Assembly: GCA_003255025.1 (NCBI GenBank)
Contig: QANY01002972.1
Location: 25,754-89,753 of the forward strand
Direction: 5' to 3'
Source of the DNA: Datisca glomerata
Lineage: Eukaryota > Streptophyta > Magnoliopsida > Cucurbitales > Datiscaceae
Length of the DNA: 64,000 nt
Shown: positions 10,966-23,683 of the stretch, one piece after another
Layout of the letters: every line of letters begins with the position of its first letter
Numbering within the stretch: the first letter of the stretch is position 1
Translations under genes and position numbers: made by a program
Notes under the pieces: generated by a model
The model's input: only the letters and a program-made list of their open reading frames with translations
What the model was told of the DNA's origin: nothing
Database searches by the model: none

Positions 10966-11908
10966 TAGCTTCTTATCAAAAAGTCACTCAAATCAGAAAA
11001 TCACCCAAAAATGTCATGTTTAACTTAAATGTCCAAATGAAATAAAAACCCATGAAAAAATGTTTTAGCAATAATTGATCAACTCTCATAATCTCTGATC
11101 CCAAAGTATATGAGTCAGAGAAGGTCTTGAACTATTTTCATATGAGATTCTGATTTTTTGGCTGATTTGATAAATATTGATCAGAACAATGACAATAACA
11201 TTTCTCTATGAAGCATGGCAAAGAATAAACAATAAGAGTTTTGACTTTTCTTTTTTCTTGTGTAAAACCAGAGTTTTATATCTAATGAAAGCAATGTAAT
11301 GCATGGTTTATTGTTTAATACACAATCTGCAAAAAAATTACATGATAAGGCAGAAGAGTAATGAAGTTACACTGTCGAATAAGTTTCATTTGACGTTTAA
11401 TGATTTTGCAAGGGGTATGTAAGGAGAAAAGAAATCTAGACAAGTTTTTTAGCGTATCAAACGTATTGCTTAACAAAAGAAAACCAAAGTGATGACTTAG
11501 TCATGATGAAAAAATTAATCATGAATATACACCATGCTAACATTTTGTATACAAAATGGTTGGACATGGATAGGAAGTGTTGGTGAAACAATGGCATCGA
11601 CATGAGCGATAACATTCTTATGAAACAGCATCTAGCGATTCCTATGATCATGTAAAGGTCTCAGTAATGCGTGTTGATGAAACCACGCAGAGAAATAATA
11701 TAGAGCATAAGACTTTCATATGAATATTACTTTCTTTCATTTCAAACAGAAGAGTTGCAGGCCAATAGAAAATTGTAACACAGAAACAAAAAAAGTTGAT
11801 GGACTTAATACAAATGGAAGAAAGATAATACGATCTCAAATACATAATTTTTGAGTAGGGAGTTCAAATCACAATTGAAATAGATTCATGTAAGTTATTA
11901 TAAATCAT

Positions 11909-12282
11909 TTTTGGAAAACTCACATTCAGGCGCCCATGATGTGTCGACCCGACCCGATTTTGGAAAGGGATGATTGGTAGTTTTTCACATGAAAAACTAC
12001 CAATGGTGGTTACTATAAATAACCACCATTAACTTCTATATCAATAGGAACTTCATTTTTTATTTTTGGAGAAGAAATTCGGTCCTATTGATATTCATTG
12101 GAGAAAATCATTCCTTCAACACTAAATTCAAGTTTTCACATACAAAATCAAGGGGTCTTGGGTTGTAGAATAAGTGGGAAGTTCATTTTCGTGATTTCCT
12201 AATGATCCAGCATGTTATTCGTCATTTCAATCTATTCCGCTGTATAATCAAGTAAGTGTTCTTGACTCGATTGTTTTCTACA
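11909..12282 (+). repeat. 5' LTR of copia element
   Basis: Begins TTTTGGAAAACTC where the 3' LTR has TGTTGGAAAACTC, so the terminal TG has been lost. Ends in TTTTCTACA. It carries a 16-19-bp segment before GAAAAACTACCAAT that the 3' LTR lacks. ACTATAAATAACC near 12,012-12,025 is a reasonable TATA box. Confidence 0.85.
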
Positions 12283-12297
12283 TTGATAACAGAGCAT
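12283..12297 (+). other. Degenerate primer-binding site
   Basis: TTGATAACAGAGC directly after the 5' LTR resembles the usual copia site TTGGTATCAGAGC, complementary to initiator Met-tRNA, with a few substitutions. Confidence 0.7.
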
Positions 12298-13021
12298 GAT
12301 CATGATGTTTTCATGCCTATTCCACAATATTAATTTTCTGTGAGTAAATTCAGTATTTTTACGGAAGAAAATTAATCAACTTTTACAATGTAATTTCAAT
12401 ATTGTGTTTGGTTCGGTTGGAATAGAATTTTTTTATTCCTCTTCGATACATTGAATGATATTATGAAAGTGTAAACGGGTTATTTGTGCATTTGTCTAAA
12501 TCTCTTATGCATACCATTCATTTGAATTTTTATAGAGTTAGTGCCATCTGTTTAATTCCAATTCCATGAGTTTAAGCTGTTATTGCAAACTATTAAATCA
12601 AAATTGAGGCTTTAGCTTGTGGTAGTTATTGCAAACTTATCATAATTTGAATTGTATTATATGAATTACATTAATATGGCAATTACATAATGGAATTAGG
12701 AATTTTCATCATCATTTGTGTTTTGGTTAATTTTTACTTTTTTTAATACCCAACATTCAATCTAGTTCTATCGATTTTTTCAATTTGAACAGGTTGATTT
12801 ATTAGAAATATGTATGATGAAGTTGTCTTAATTTAGAGATATATTGCACAATGTAGTTTGAGTTTTGTTTTCGGAAGTGTATGTTTTAATTTGTCTTTTC
12901 GAATTATGTGATTATTTAGATTCATATGTTTCTTTTTACATATAACTAAGTCATCTAAACGTATCACCATACATATAAGTTTTTTAATTGATACAAATTA
13001 TTTGTAGGTTAGTACAAAAAT

Positions 13022-13440
13022 ATGGATTGGGACCCAAATTATGACAGATCATATACTTTGTACTATGAACTTTGTGAGTACAAAAGAATCCACATCACAA
13101 CATGGTTGAACATGTAATACATTTGAGAAAAATGTACAATGAAGTGCGAAAGAGGGGCATTGAGGTTGAGATAGATATATGCAAAATTCTTCTCAATTCC
13201 TTGACGGACATGTGGAATGCAGATAAAGAAGAGATCATGGAAAAGTATACCTCTGAATAATACGATTGTATTATAGAAGATCTCATATGAAGAGAGGAAC
13301 GAAATATACGTTCTAGAATTCGTCGTGCAGCTGCATTATCACTATTAAAAAATCTTTGGACCGTAAGGTTGGGCTTTGGTGTAGACTGGAAGGAACTTAC
13401 CCTGAATGGAATCCCATGTTCAAGTGTTGAACACATTGTG
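13022..13440 (+). pseudogene. Gag-like fragment in the copia leader
   Basis: Readable peptide pieces with frameshifts and stops: MVEHVIHLRKMYNEVRKRGI followed by a segment like LLNSLTDMWN. The pattern 'HVxxLRxxxxxLxxxGxxIxxxxxxxxLLxSLPxxW' is typical of copia gag (UBN2-type). It lies upstream of a second gag region, so the leader may hold a relict of another gag copy, or a captured sequence. Exact borders are uncertain. Confidence 0.4.
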
Positions 13441-13810
13441 AGGTCCCATTTCTATTGTACATACGATGAGTGTTTTTAGAATTAATTCTAACTAAATATG
13501 TTGCCATGTTTAGTATAGTCTTTTAATTTGTGTATATACTTTTCATGTTATGATATTTATTGAGTGGGAGTAATGATAAATGAGATTAGTGTATTCTCAT
13601 ATGTGATATGTTTTGGGCATATAACTAAGTAATGATGATCTGATATTTTGTATGAGAGGTTATTGTAAGCACTGTGAACTTTTGATTATATAATCAATAT
13701 CACATCATCATTGACTTAGTTAAGTTTTCTATAACTTTAATATGTGAATGTGTGTTTTTTCTTTAAGTGCTAGTATTTATAAGTTGTTGTGTTTATATGT
13801 TGTAGTTGAT

Positions 13811-14665
13811 ATGGCTCCCACATCAAGAATATATAATAGCTTAATTGAACAAGGGCGAGAACTCAACGATGATAATTTTGATATTTGGCATCGAAAAGTT
13901 CAGTATATTCTTGAGGAACAAGAAGTTCTGGAAATCCTTGGAAACAATATGACTGAACCTGAAGATGTTCTACTTAGTATAGAAGAAATCAAGAGGCTTA
14001 TCATTTATGGAAACGAAAGAACAGCATAGCCCGCATTACGTTATTGAGCTACATGCAAGATAATCTTATGTGTGAGTTTGAAAAGTTTAAAGTTGCCAAG
14101 GATATGTGGGATGCTCTAAAACAGAAAATTGGTTTGACTTCAGCAACAGAGTAAGATAGCTCACGGTCAAATTTGACACATATGTGAAGCGTCAGCATCA
14201 CACAATGAAACAACATTTGAGAGAGATGTCAAACATGATCAGAGAGTTAAAGAGTGTTGGGCATGCACAAATTGATGAACAACAAGTTCAAGATAACATT
14301 TATTCCCTCTCTCAAAATTGGGAACACATGAAGGTCAACATGACACACAATGAAAATATAAAAACTTTTAATGATATTGCACGTCACGTGAAATTAGAAG
14401 CTGAGCGCTTGGAAGCTGCTAAAACTTTTACTCAAGATTATGTTGCTGAAACAGGTTCCCAGAATAGAGGTTTTAAGAGAAAGGGTAATTCTAAATTTTT
14501 CAATAAAGGAAAGAATAGAAAAGGTGCAAACCCACAACATAAATGCAAGAAACCTGAGACCAACCGTCATATAAGAGGCAAGCCTGGCGGTAAAAGGAAG
14601 AACAAGAGTGAGATGAAATGCTATAATTGTGGCATTTTGGGTCACTTTGCGTGTTAATGCACTGT
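13811..14665 (+). pseudogene. gag: Copia gag, broken
   Basis: Starts at ATG 13,811 (MAPTSRIYNSLIEQGRELND). The N-terminal part holds the DNFDIWHRKVQYIL segment typical of copia gag. A stop at 14,027-14,029 and shifted frames to ~14,184 break it. The next open piece (14,184-14,657) includes a helical gag core, a Lys/Arg-rich stretch and a CCHC zinc knuckle, CYNCGILGHFAC. An in-frame TAA falls just before the final Cys, so the last zinc ligand is cut off. In an intact element gag would package the RNA. Confidence 0.85.
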
Positions 14666-14768
14666 GTCTCCCAGTGAACCCAAGAAAGACACTGTACTTT
14701 CTAATATTACATCACACCGTTGTTATGTTTCAACCATTGTGTTAGTAATTGAATCATATCCTGTATAG

Positions 14769-15110
14769 ACTATAGATTCAGGAGTAACTGACCATGTAGC
14801 TAGAGAGAGGGGAACATTTATAGAGTATCATCGAGTCTTAGTGGAAGCAAGATGGATCTATGTTGGAAACAATTCCAGAGTAGAAGTTAAAGGAATTGGA
14901 ACTTGCAAGCTTGAGTTACGTGGTGGTTAGACGTTATTCCTGCATGATGTCCTTTATGCTCCTGAGATTAGGCGAAACTTAGTCTTTGTAACTGTTCTCC
15001 TAGGTTTAGGTTTCAATATCAATTTTCATCCAGGTGGTGCAAACTTCTATTTAGATAATAAGTACTATGGATCTGGTTATTTTTCTAATGTTTATTTTTC
15101 TATAGGTAGG
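14769..15110 (+). pseudogene. Copia aspartic protease region, broken
   Basis: The peptide TIDSGVTDHVA carries the copia protease active-site motif (D-S-G, family consensus IDSGAxxH). Downstream come VGNNSRVEVKGIGTCKLELR, LFLHDVLYAPEIRRNLV and LDNKYYGSGYFSN, in the order found in intact copia polyproteins. One stop interrupts the frame after LRGG. After about 15,110 the coding similarity ends instead of running into integrase. Confidence 0.85.
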
Positions 15111-15451
15111 GAAGGAAGACATTTTTTTGTCTACATCTAAAGTGTGTTTACCGGTCGACCAATTATGTCGCCTCGTAGTGGCTAGTACATGATTGTGAAT
15201 ACATGTTTTAATTAAGTCAAGCATTGCTCTTTGAAGGATTGGAGATGTTTAAATTGATGTAACAAATATGTCTGGGGCTTAGCAAGAAGAGTAGGCAGTC
15301 TTCAGTTTTGGGGCTGCTATGTTATCCTTAACAGGTTCATCGCAACTATCTTTTACATGTGCTCGAGGGCCGCATGATCCATTTACCTGTATGAATTTAT
15401 TAGTATGTGAATGTTTAATCGTTTATAATTATATTTGTTCTATCCCATCAT

Positions 15452-15465
15452 GTGCGAGTGGGAGA
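15452..15465 (+). other. Polypurine tract of copia element
   Basis: GTGCGAGTGGGAGA immediately precedes the 3' LTR, the position used to prime plus-strand synthesis. Confidence 0.65.
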
Positions 15466-15819
15466 TGTTGGAAAACTCGAATCTGGGTGCCCATGATGGG
15501 TCGACCCACCCGATTTTGAAAAGGGATGAAAAACTACCAATGTGGTTAATATAAATAACCACCATTAACTTCTATATCAATAGGAACTTCATTTTTTATT
15601 GTTGGAGAAGAAATTCGGACCTATTGACATTCATTGGAGAAAATCATTCTTCCAACACTAAAATCAAGTTTTCACATACAAAATCTAGGGCTCTTAGGTT
15701 GTGGAACACGTGGGGATTTCATTTTCATGATTTCCTACAAGATTCGGCACGTAATTCGTCATTACGATCCATTCCTCTACGAAATCAAGTAAGTGTTCTC
15801 GATTCAATTGTTTTCTACA
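15466..15819 (+). repeat. 3' LTR of copia element
   Basis: TGTTGGAAAACTC … TTTTCTACA, with the canonical TG…CA ends. Followed by ATCAT and then the L2 sequence interrupted at 11,908. Confidence 0.88.
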
Positions 15820-17259
15820 ATCATTAATTGAGAAACCTCAGCCTTTTGTTCCACTCAAGCCGCCTCATGATTTTTTTTATTACCCTTCTTGTTGAGATGG
15901 CAATCACAATAATCAACATATCTAGACGGGAGATCTACTACTTATAAGTTGTAGTTAAATTAAGAAAAAGGGAAGTACATACAGCTACAACTATGATGTT
16001 TTTAAAGGTAAGGCATCATTAGAGATGTTCAAATGACAGACTTTGGGTAGTGTGAGTAGTTCCTAAAAGAAGCTATCAAATATTTGAAAGGACAAATTTT
16101 AACCAACTTGCTAAGGAGGATCTTAACTAACTCTTTTTCTTTTTTTGGCAGAATCGACAAGCTTCTAGTGATGCAGATATGGTTGATGTAATAGATTAGA
16201 AAAATTAAGGATTAACATTGTTGTTTAGTTATTTAGTTTTTTACTATGTATAACCATCGACTATATCCAAAGTATCTAGATAGAAAGAAGATGTTACCGC
16301 TTCAGTTTTTTAAGCACTTTTAACATTCAAGCCCAAGTAAAGCGAATGGGTTGTACCCAGTTCGCTACTTTCATTTTGGTGTGCCTAAATAAAGCTAAGT
16401 AACATAATACCTGATTTTTTGGGCTTTAATATACTACTCGCTGCTGAAAGCATCACATACTGCAATACTCTAGCATCCCATCCGAATTCTGATAACTTGC
16501 TGGGTTTATGAGATTGTATTGCAATTACAATTTTGGGTTTACATACAAAAAATGTAATGGAAAATTTGGAGGTCGAAGATAGTATACAACTTTTGTACGT
16601 AGAGAAGAACTAAGTGAAATGCTACACTTGAATCTGATTGTTACATGATGTGCCAGGCACATCGCCTCTATCCCTGGTATTGTCACCTCTACAATCTTAA
16701 AGATAAACAAGATTGGCAGGTTCACACGTAGTGCTAGATATTATACCAACTACAATAGTTGCTTATTAAACTTAACTAGATTTTCAGTATGTTGCCTTAA
16801 TTCCATATTTGATTTCAGCTTTAAATTTACTTTGGCAGCAGGTGAATAAACTAAGCAGTGTCTCAAATTTAAGTCTGAATGAGATAGAAAAGGAAGAGCT
16901 TCATTTGGTTATACCTGCCAATGATAATGTTTTTGAAGCTTTTCTATAGCAGACGAGCGGCAGATTCTTATCTCTTCACTACAATCATTAAACCACTAAT
17001 TAACCCAATTGTTGGTTTGATAATAAGATAGCTGATTCCAGGCTGGAAAAACATAAGAAAGAGGAATAAGAAGTTCCAGATAAAGATATTCAGATGACGT
17101 CACAATCGAGTAAAAATAAAAGACAAATTGTTGCAATTTTCAAATCATGCAATTTTCAAATCAAAATCAAATGTGTTCAACTTCAAAACATTTCTTCATA
17201 GCCTATGTGATTTACAAATATATGATTAACAACCAACCAACAATTTACAAAGATTTTTT

Positions 17260-17640
17260 TACCTTAAGTACTCTACAATAAGGTCATCCAACTCAAATTG
17301 CAATTCAATTCCTAACTAAAACATAATGTCTAAGAACTATATAAATAAGAAACTGTAAAAAATTAGTAATTTAAAACATGTTAGCAGCTAAACAAACATG
17401 TCAAACTATATAATCCTTGACCTACTGAAAATGTCAAACAAACATTAAACTAATATCATCCTCACAACTCTTAGCATAAAGCCATTACTAATTAAATTTC
17501 TCAAGTACCCATAAGTTAGCAACTCACACAATTGATTAAACTCATTCAAAATTTTAAAGCATTAAAACACCACTGGAAACTTTTCTAAGAATTGACAGAA
17601 TCAATCTCAATTTGAAAACTTATATGGGAGGTGCATCTAG
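17260..17640 (+). repeat. Extra internal copy of the 600-900-type segment
   Basis: TCAAACTATATAATCCTTGA and the following ~250 bp repeat the segments at 640-890 and 8,345-8,600. The same third copy exists in R (58,770-59,280), so it predates the L2/R split. No gene is visible in it. Confidence 0.65.
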
Positions 17641-18992
17641 AAATATGTTAAAAAAAGGACAAAAAAATAGTTTTGAGCAGAGCAATAGACATTTGAATGA
17701 TCTTAATAGTATTCAAATGGAAGCTGCTTCAGGAATTTCTTGTGATCATGTAAAGGTCTCAGTAATGCGTATAGATGAAACCCAACAGAGAAATAATATA
17801 GAACAAAAGACTTGCATCTGAATATTACTTTTTTTCACTTTATAAAGAAGAGTTGCAGGCCAATGGAAAACAAGATTTAAGAGACACAGATCGATATTGT
17901 TCTTTAGCCATTTAGTTTTTTACTTGGTATAACCATTGGCTATATCGAAAGTATAGCAGCAAGATGTTAGAGCTTCAATTTTTTTAATCACTTTTTACTT
18001 TCATGCCCAAGTAAAGCAAAGAGGATGTCGCCGGTTCCCTACTTTTACTTTGATATGCCCAAATAAAACTATGTAACATAATACCTGACTTTCTATGCTT
18101 CAATATACACCTTGTTGCTAAAAGCACCATACATTGCAAGTATTACTCTAGCATCCTATTTGAATTCTGATAACTTGCTGGGTTTATGAAATTGTATTGC
18201 TTGTCAGTTTTGGGTTTATGTACAAAAAGTTAATAGAAAATTTGGAAGTCAAAGATAGCATATAGCTTTTGTAGAGAAGAACTAAGTGAAATGCTACACT
18301 CGGATCTGATTGTTACATTATGTGCTCGGCGCATCGCTCCCATCTCTGGTATAGTCACCTTTACACTCTTAAACATGATTGGTAGGATAGCATGGAATTG
18401 TAGATACTACACCAACTGCAATAGTTTCTTAATAAACTCAACTAGATTATCAGTATATTGCATTAATTCCATATAATTAACACAATTGGTGGTTTGGCAA
18501 TAAGATAGTTGATATTTTTACTAGATTGACAATAAGATAGTTGATATTAGAATTCATCCATCCCTTGTTCGCTTTGTTTAATTGATTATGAACCATCATG
18601 TATCGATAGTGCATATGAAATAAGTAAAATAATTAGATGACTAATTATTGGTTATGTAAATTTCAGCAGTGGACAATTGATTTCAGGTTGGAAAAACATA
18701 ACAAAGAGGAACAAGAAGTTCCAGAAAAAGACATTCAAATGACTTCGCAATCTAGTAAAAATAAAAGTTCAAATTGTTGCAATTTGCAAATAAAACTCAA
18801 ATATAGTTGACTTAAAAACATTTCATCACAACCTACCTGATTTACAAAGATATGATTAACAACCAAACAACAATTAGTTCTTCAACAACTTTACCAATTA
18901 GTTCTTAAATAAAGAATTAGTCATGTCACAGTTCTTACTCATTCATAAACAAAAGCATAAAATGTAGTTTATCATTATGAGAATTGAATGAC

Positions 18993-19230
18993 CTCCCATG
19001 AATCGTTTTTTGCATTAACAAGAAAGAGTGGAGTTTGAATATCTTGCACCGCATTTTGTTGGAAGAAGCACTGCAAATTAAGCTTGAATGTCATTAGTGA
19101 CATGAAGAAAAAAAAGGATGAGCAGACAAATTTAGAATTGTGTATACTTACCAACTGTGGTTTAATTTTCAAAGTCCAGGATACAGGGAAAATTCTTTGT
19201 TGATCAGTAACATGCACAAACATGCACAAA
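18993..19230 (-). pseudogene. Pectin acetylesterase fragment, two exons (L2)
   Basis: Minus strand. The exon ending at 19,152 (…KIKPQL, donor GTAAGT) is followed by an ~80-bp intron and a 78-nt exon (19,070-18,993) with AG and GT borders reading CFFQQNAVQDIQTPLFLVNA then KNDSWE. A frame stays open through exon, intron and exon (84 codons). Compared with L1 and R this copy is the most diverged (AYDSWQ has become KNDSWE). The rest of the enzyme is absent. Confidence 0.72.
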
Positions 19231-19403
19231 CAGAATGTTCAGTGAATATAAAACTAATTACAACGCCACCTATTTGTCCTAGTGACATAGTATGTAGCTG
19301 GTCCAAGAGTCTCATTATCCCTTTCATACACAATCCCATTCGAGCTTCTAATCTGCTAAAGTTATAATCTCACACAAAATAAGACGAAATGATTAATCAT
19401 AAC

Positions 19404-20250
19404 CACTAAAAAAAAAGCGACGATAGTGGCGAAAAAACGCTATCGTGCCATTTTCATAACATTTTTCTAAACGTTATGTTTGTCAACGTTATTAAAAGTC
19501 TGACCCTACCATAGTGTTTTTTTGCCGCTATCAAAACCTTTTTATAGCATTTTTTAAAAACTATTAAAGACCTACCATAGCATTTTTTAGTGTTTTTTAA
19601 ACGCTATGTTAGACCTATCATACCATTTTTTCAACGCTATGGTGGACCTATCATAGCGCTTTTTCAATGTTAAAAAACTATCGTAACATTTTTTTAACAC
19701 TTGGCAGACCTACCATAGCATTTTTCCAATTCTATGATAAACCTACCATCGCGTTTTTTCAGTGCTATGGTAGACAAATGAGAGCATTTATAAATCAATA
19801 GTAAAAGCTTACCATAGTGTTTTTAAATGCTGTCTAAGACTTTCCATAGCATTTTTATGCTATATGATGTGCAACATCTTGTTATTATAAGTTTTTTTAT
19901 AATACTTATTCTTGCCATTGTACAAAATTAAAAAAATAATATTTTTGACAAAATATCAAAAAAATACTTACATCACATAACTTTTTATTTTATTACTGAA
20001 AGTTGTTACAAACTATTGTCTGCTAAAAATCATAATTTCAAATGACATACACATATTGATTTTTACATAGAAAAAGTAAAAGTAATATCATAAGAGAATG
20101 GTTAAAATATAATAAGACTCCAAATCTAATTATGAAGTTTCAGAAACCGATATCAAATCAACATGTGGCTTTCTTACTTCTATTGACTTTGCTTTGAAGT
20201 ATATTTATAACTGCAGATTTTTAAACAATCCCGAAAAATATAGAATTCAT
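19404..20250 (+). mobile_element. CACTA element terminus, copy 2
   Basis: CACTAAAAAAAAAGC at 19,404, then GATAGTGGCGAAAAAACGCT and a run of GCTATGGTAGACCTACCATAG-type palindromic units to ~19,860, parallel to copy 1. The shared sequence continues to about 20,250, where L1 instead jumps to the 6,830-type block. No second terminus or transposase was recognised. Confidence 0.7.
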
Positions 20251-22960
20251 TTATACAAACTAAATCTAAAAAATAGTGTGGAAAAATATACTATTCAATT
20301 TAATATGACAAAAGAGAAATAAATAGAGTAAAATAATTATTAATGATTAATAACACATGAAAATTAATGTCTAATAAACCTAATGTACAAGAACAAATCA
20401 ACACTCAACACTTATCTATGAGCTTTTGTCATGTAGGTTCCTTAAGTGGATAGGAGCCCCACACCTAACGTGACCAGACCACAAGCCTAACCATTCACCT
20501 TACCCCTCATGGCTCTTTGTTTTTTTAGAAGTTGGAGAGATGTACGTCATTTACAACTCTTTACATATGTAGTCTACTGGGATGAATTTGACACCATCAT
20601 AATACTTTCAATTCAAATTCCAAGAAGGAGATAAGATTTCAAATGTCCAAACCTAAATGCGCAACCAATATCATTTACAACTCTTTTATTCATCAATGAA
20701 CAAATTTGTCATTGTTGGCACTTTCTCCTATTTCAATCACAGTAACTACAGAAATTTATCAGCCCTCTTCCTTTAATGATATCTCCTCAATGAACTACTC
20801 AGAATAAGTCAAAAGATAACATAAAAAACAACATCAATAATAATTAATCCAAAAAAGAACATAGTAAAAAGGCAAACAAGAAACTTCTAGATTTCCTGCT
20901 CTAAAGTTTGAGCAGAAACTAAGAAGATAAAACAAAGAAGAGGCAACCAAGAATACACCTCTTAACCTAAAGAAGCAGCCTCTACCTCTTTCCTTTGCAA
21001 GGCAAAAGTGGAAACATTGGCTAACCATGTGTATAGTAGGAACACATATATATAACCAACCATCACACAATCAACACACTACATAATATTATCCAAACAC
21101 AAAATTAGAAACTAATCATAGAACCAGATCAAATATTAATTAAAGATTTTAGTTACTAACTTGAGCAAGTCCGGGAACTCCTACTCTCTGTCATATAGAA
21201 GGAAATCGATAACTCATGCAGAGAACATACCGAAATTCACACGCTTAACAAAGAGATTTTTCCTATTTGAAATCAATCTAAGATTGCTTGGTCATATAAT
21301 TATTGAAACAGTATATAGAGATCTTGATTACAAATAATACCTTTTTGTCTTCTTTCTCTTGAAGTTGAACACAATTTCTCTAGGTTAACAAATTCAGTAG
21401 CAGAAATCTTAACAACTGATTACCATGAAAAGACCCAACAATGAACTCTAAGATTTCATTCAACAATGAATGAATTTACTTGTTGAGTAAGAAATTTGAA
21501 AATAATTTTGTCTAATGTGTTTCAAAGACCAAAAGCTAGAGATGCATTTGCTTTGCATTCAAATTTTTTTTATTGAAATTGATAGGTAATTAGAGTATCA
21601 TCTCCTGTAAGAGCAACATATAGACAAGTACAAAGAAATCCATAGATCCAGAGTTTAGCATCCAAAATCCTAATTAACACGGAAAAACCTTAGAAAAACA
21701 CAAAAATCAGACAAAAATCACAAAAACCAGACATGAATTTGAGGTTACATAGTTAAATAAAACATGTTAACACAGATTCATGGTCCAGATTTCCTAGATT
21801 TAAACCAAAACAGATTCATCTCTACTTTCACTAGGAAATTGAAAATGATGTCAGAATATATGATTTTAAAAAGCTCACTAAGAAGCATCACTAATGAGCC
21901 AAATATCAAATATTCAAACAAAGAAATAAGAAAATCAAAACCAAATAAAGCCTAATGGAATTAAATACAGTACCATTTAGCGTTAAGAGAATATACATAC
22001 CTAAAGCTTCTAAAGCTTGTACATCAACTTGTTTAGAAATTTTGTCATATTGGACTTCAAATTTGGTTACTTGTATCAATTAAAAACATGTAGCAATGCA
22101 TAAGCTGATCTGCAACAATTTACTGAAAAAGCATAACACTTTGAGTCTTAAAACATCAAACTAAAATTTGATTCAATCGATCTTCTGATTAGAGAAGTTT
22201 AAACCCTTGTCAAAATGATAGTGCTAACAATACAATTATGAAGATCAAGCTCAATTATGTACCCAGTGAGGCTATCCTACAAGTGTACTTGAGTCCTCCT
22301 TATCACTATGGACATTGCGATCATCATATTAGCTACTATAAGCATTTTCGTCTTCCAAAATGATGGCCCATGTTCGTCATAGTGTTGCCTTGATTCATTT
22401 GAAAATGAAGCCATCGATATTATAGCAACAAACTCAATTAAAGGAATCATGTAACTATTGGTGGAGGGAGATGAATATTTTGAACTAGATAAATAATAAA
22501 TAAATTATCATATAATGAATCATAGAGAAAATTTACCTTAAGAAATTCTTCCCCTTCTCTGAAAGCACTACACAAAAAAAATCTCTAAAGAAATAGGTTT
22601 GGTATTTTTAGGAGTAAAAAGATTTGACATTTCGTAAGACTTGAGAATATTTCAACAGATATTATTTGTACGAAATTACAAATATAGGTAAACTCTTTAA
22701 TTCAATACTATTGATCCTATTTTCTTAAGATAATCAATTAAAAAAAAGACAGTGAGTAAAGTAAAAGCAGAAACAACTGATAAAGAGAAAATAAGAAGAT
22801 ATTGATATACCTTAAAGATAGAACGAGGCTTCAAATTCTAGCTTTCGAGTGAAGATCGAGAGAGGCAGGGCTAAGGATAGACTCAAGGCCATAAAGATAG
22901 TGAAAAAACAAAGGGAAAAGGCCCACCATATGAATCATATGATGCAAGATGTAATCTTTC
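20250..22960 (+). repeat. Block X (also inverted at 54,768-56,747)
   Basis: A 2.7-kb block absent from L1. Its inverted partner in R is shorter by about 270 bp (L2 ~22,325-22,595) and about 480 bp (L2 ~21,105-21,580). Where aligned by eye (e.g. 21,764-21,955 against 55,534-55,725) only about 5 of 192 bases differ, far fewer than between the other blocks. It includes the probable CAP-H exon at 22,001-22,069. A CACTACACAAAAAAAATC string at ~22,569 lies at the edge of the 270-bp indel and may be another CACTA-type end. Confidence 0.75.
22001..22069 (-). pseudogene. Probable condensin CAP-H exon (block X, L2)
   Basis: A 69-nt minus-strand segment with AG before and GTATGT after reads VTKFEVQYDKISKQVDVQAL. 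Plant condensin subunit CAP-H (Barren/kleisin, which bridges SMC2 and SMC4 in the condensin ring) carries VQYDKTSKQVDVQALKETLW near its C-terminal region, which I recall from family knowledge. After QAL the frame diverges (EALG) at the donor site. Only this exon was recognised, so it is a fragment. The assignment rests on a short match. Confidence 0.5.
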
Positions 22961-23409
22961 AGTGACTAGGACCTAGCTGAAATAGAAAAAAATCTCAACT
23001 ATAAAACCATTAAGCATTTCTAATTCATGAACAAATTTTGCCCAAAGCTCTAGCTCCAAGCCCTAGCGTCAATCACGTGAAGCCAGTACCTTAGAGCTTT
23101 CCTTGTAAGGGGGAAAATAGAATATAAGATATCCAAGCAATAAAAATCAACAATAAGGTAATAAAGAATTCCTCAGAACAAATTCTTATACAAAATCTTG
23201 CACATAAATCCTTATGGAGAGAATTCTAACTAAAGACTCACCGTTAGCAAGAACCCAAACAAATTTATTCCTAGAATTGATGAACACAAACCCTAATTAA
23301 CTCAGATAAAACTCAAAATAAAATAAATGAGACAACAATCACAAAAATCGGACATGAATTTGAGAATGAAACCCTTACATCTGGTTCTGAGTAGGTAAAG
23401 GTTCATCAA

Positions 23410-23600
23410 GATGAGAGAGAGCGAGAGCTGTGAGAGAGATATTTGACAGTGCTACGAGACAAGAGAGAGACACGAGAGAAAGTTGTGAGAGAAAGTCATG
23501 AGAGAGAAGGTGAAGCTAAAAGAGAGAGAGAGAGATGGCAGAGAGCTTTGCAGAGATAAAAGAGATCTTCACAGAGATAAGAAAGAGGTTAACTTCAAGA
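23410..23600. repeat. GA-rich simple-sequence stretch (L2)
   Basis: Purine-rich region of GAGAGA and GAGAAAG runs, paralogous to 7,391-7,640 but shorter. Confidence 0.6.
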
Positions 23601-23683
23601 TCAAGAAAGATCCACCTTATGAGTTTTCAGAGATTGAGAGAAAGTTGTGAGAATTTGAGATAAAGAGAACCTCTCTAAGAGTT

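Larger units (their letters stand above)
11909..15819 (+). mobile_element. Non-autonomous Ty1/copia retrotransposon
   Basis: A 3.9-kb element bounded by LTRs of 374 and 354 bp and flanked by the 5-bp target duplication ATCAT (11,904-11,908 and 15,820-15,824). The pre-insertion sequence is visible at the paralogous sites 3,505-3,530 (L1) and, inverted, 59,915-59,935 (R). Order: LTR, degenerate Met-tRNA primer-binding site, long leader with a gag-like piece, gag with zinc knuckle, protease, polypurine tract, LTR. Integrase, reverse transcriptase and RNase H are missing, so it could only have moved with proteins from a relative. By-eye comparison shows about 30 differences plus indels between the LTRs, so the insertion is not recent. 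Confidence 0.88.

Noticed and set aside
13095..13436. 113-codon minus-strand frame
   Set aside because: It is the antisense of the gag-like leader fragment of the copia element, which is the better explanation.
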